DNA from: an uncultured Eubacteriales bacterium
GTDB taxonomy: Bacteria; Bacillota_A; Clostridia; Peptostreptococcales; Anaerovoracaceae
Assembly (NCBI GenBank): GCA_902790885.1
Contig: CADATR010000122.1
Coordinates: 1 to 5,427, forward strand
Direction of reading: 5' to 3'
Length of the DNA stretch: 5,427 nucleotides
The position numbers and the translations under genes were made by a program. The notes under the pieces were generated by a model. It was not told the DNA's origin. It saw only the letters and a list, made by a program, of their open reading frames with translations, and made no database searches. Below, in pieces: positions 5,405 through 5,427 of the stretch; the first letter of the stretch is position 1; each line of letters starts with the position of its first letter.

Positions 5405-5427
5405 GGACTTTCAAAAAATTTGCTAAA

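Noticed and set aside
5405..5427. Possible terminator or start of another gene after the Hsp70-like gene.
   Set aside because: The 23 bases hold no hairpin with a T-run and no start codon with a spaced ribosome binding site; too short to judge.

Overview
The window most likely comes from a low-to-moderate-GC Gram-positive anaerobe of the Clostridia (Bacillota). This is inferred from purine-rich Shine-Dalgarno sequences before almost every gene, sigma-A-like promoters, free use of ATA, AGA and AGG codons, and the protein families present. I cannot name the genus. There are six protein genes, no RNA genes, no CRISPR array and no recognisable mobile element.

Layout. (1) Minus strand, positions 1-912: a TetR/AcrR-type regulator (349-912) followed, with stop and start codons overlapping as TGATG, by a small TVP38/TMEM64-type membrane protein (17-349). 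The membrane gene ends early; the continuation of the family appears to lie in another frame running off the window edge, which suggests a frameshift. (2) Positions 913-1040: a divergent control region. It holds a good plus-strand promoter, a weaker minus-strand promoter and a 22-bp imperfect palindrome overlapping both, a strong candidate for the TetR protein's own operator. A short hairpin sits just before the ribosome binding site of the next gene. (3) Plus strand, 1041-2493: a PlsC-like acyltransferase variant and a PAP2-type membrane phosphatase that overlap by 32 bases, closed by a clear rho-independent terminator (2507-2534). The pair could make phosphatidate-like lipids and dephosphorylate them, so this half of the window looks like membrane-lipid metabolism under TetR control.

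(4) Plus strand, 2533 to the window end: a second transcription unit whose promoter starts almost on top of the terminator. It encodes an unrecognised 295-residue protein with two membrane segments and a short GrpE-like tail, then, 19 bases later, a 637-residue Hsp70-like ATPase. The Hsp70-like protein has a recognisable nucleotide-binding domain but no canonical peptide-binding domain; instead it has a helical region and a C-terminal hydrophobic hairpin. No terminator follows, so the operon may continue outside the window. This membrane-linked, non-canonical Hsp70 pair is the least described and most interesting part.
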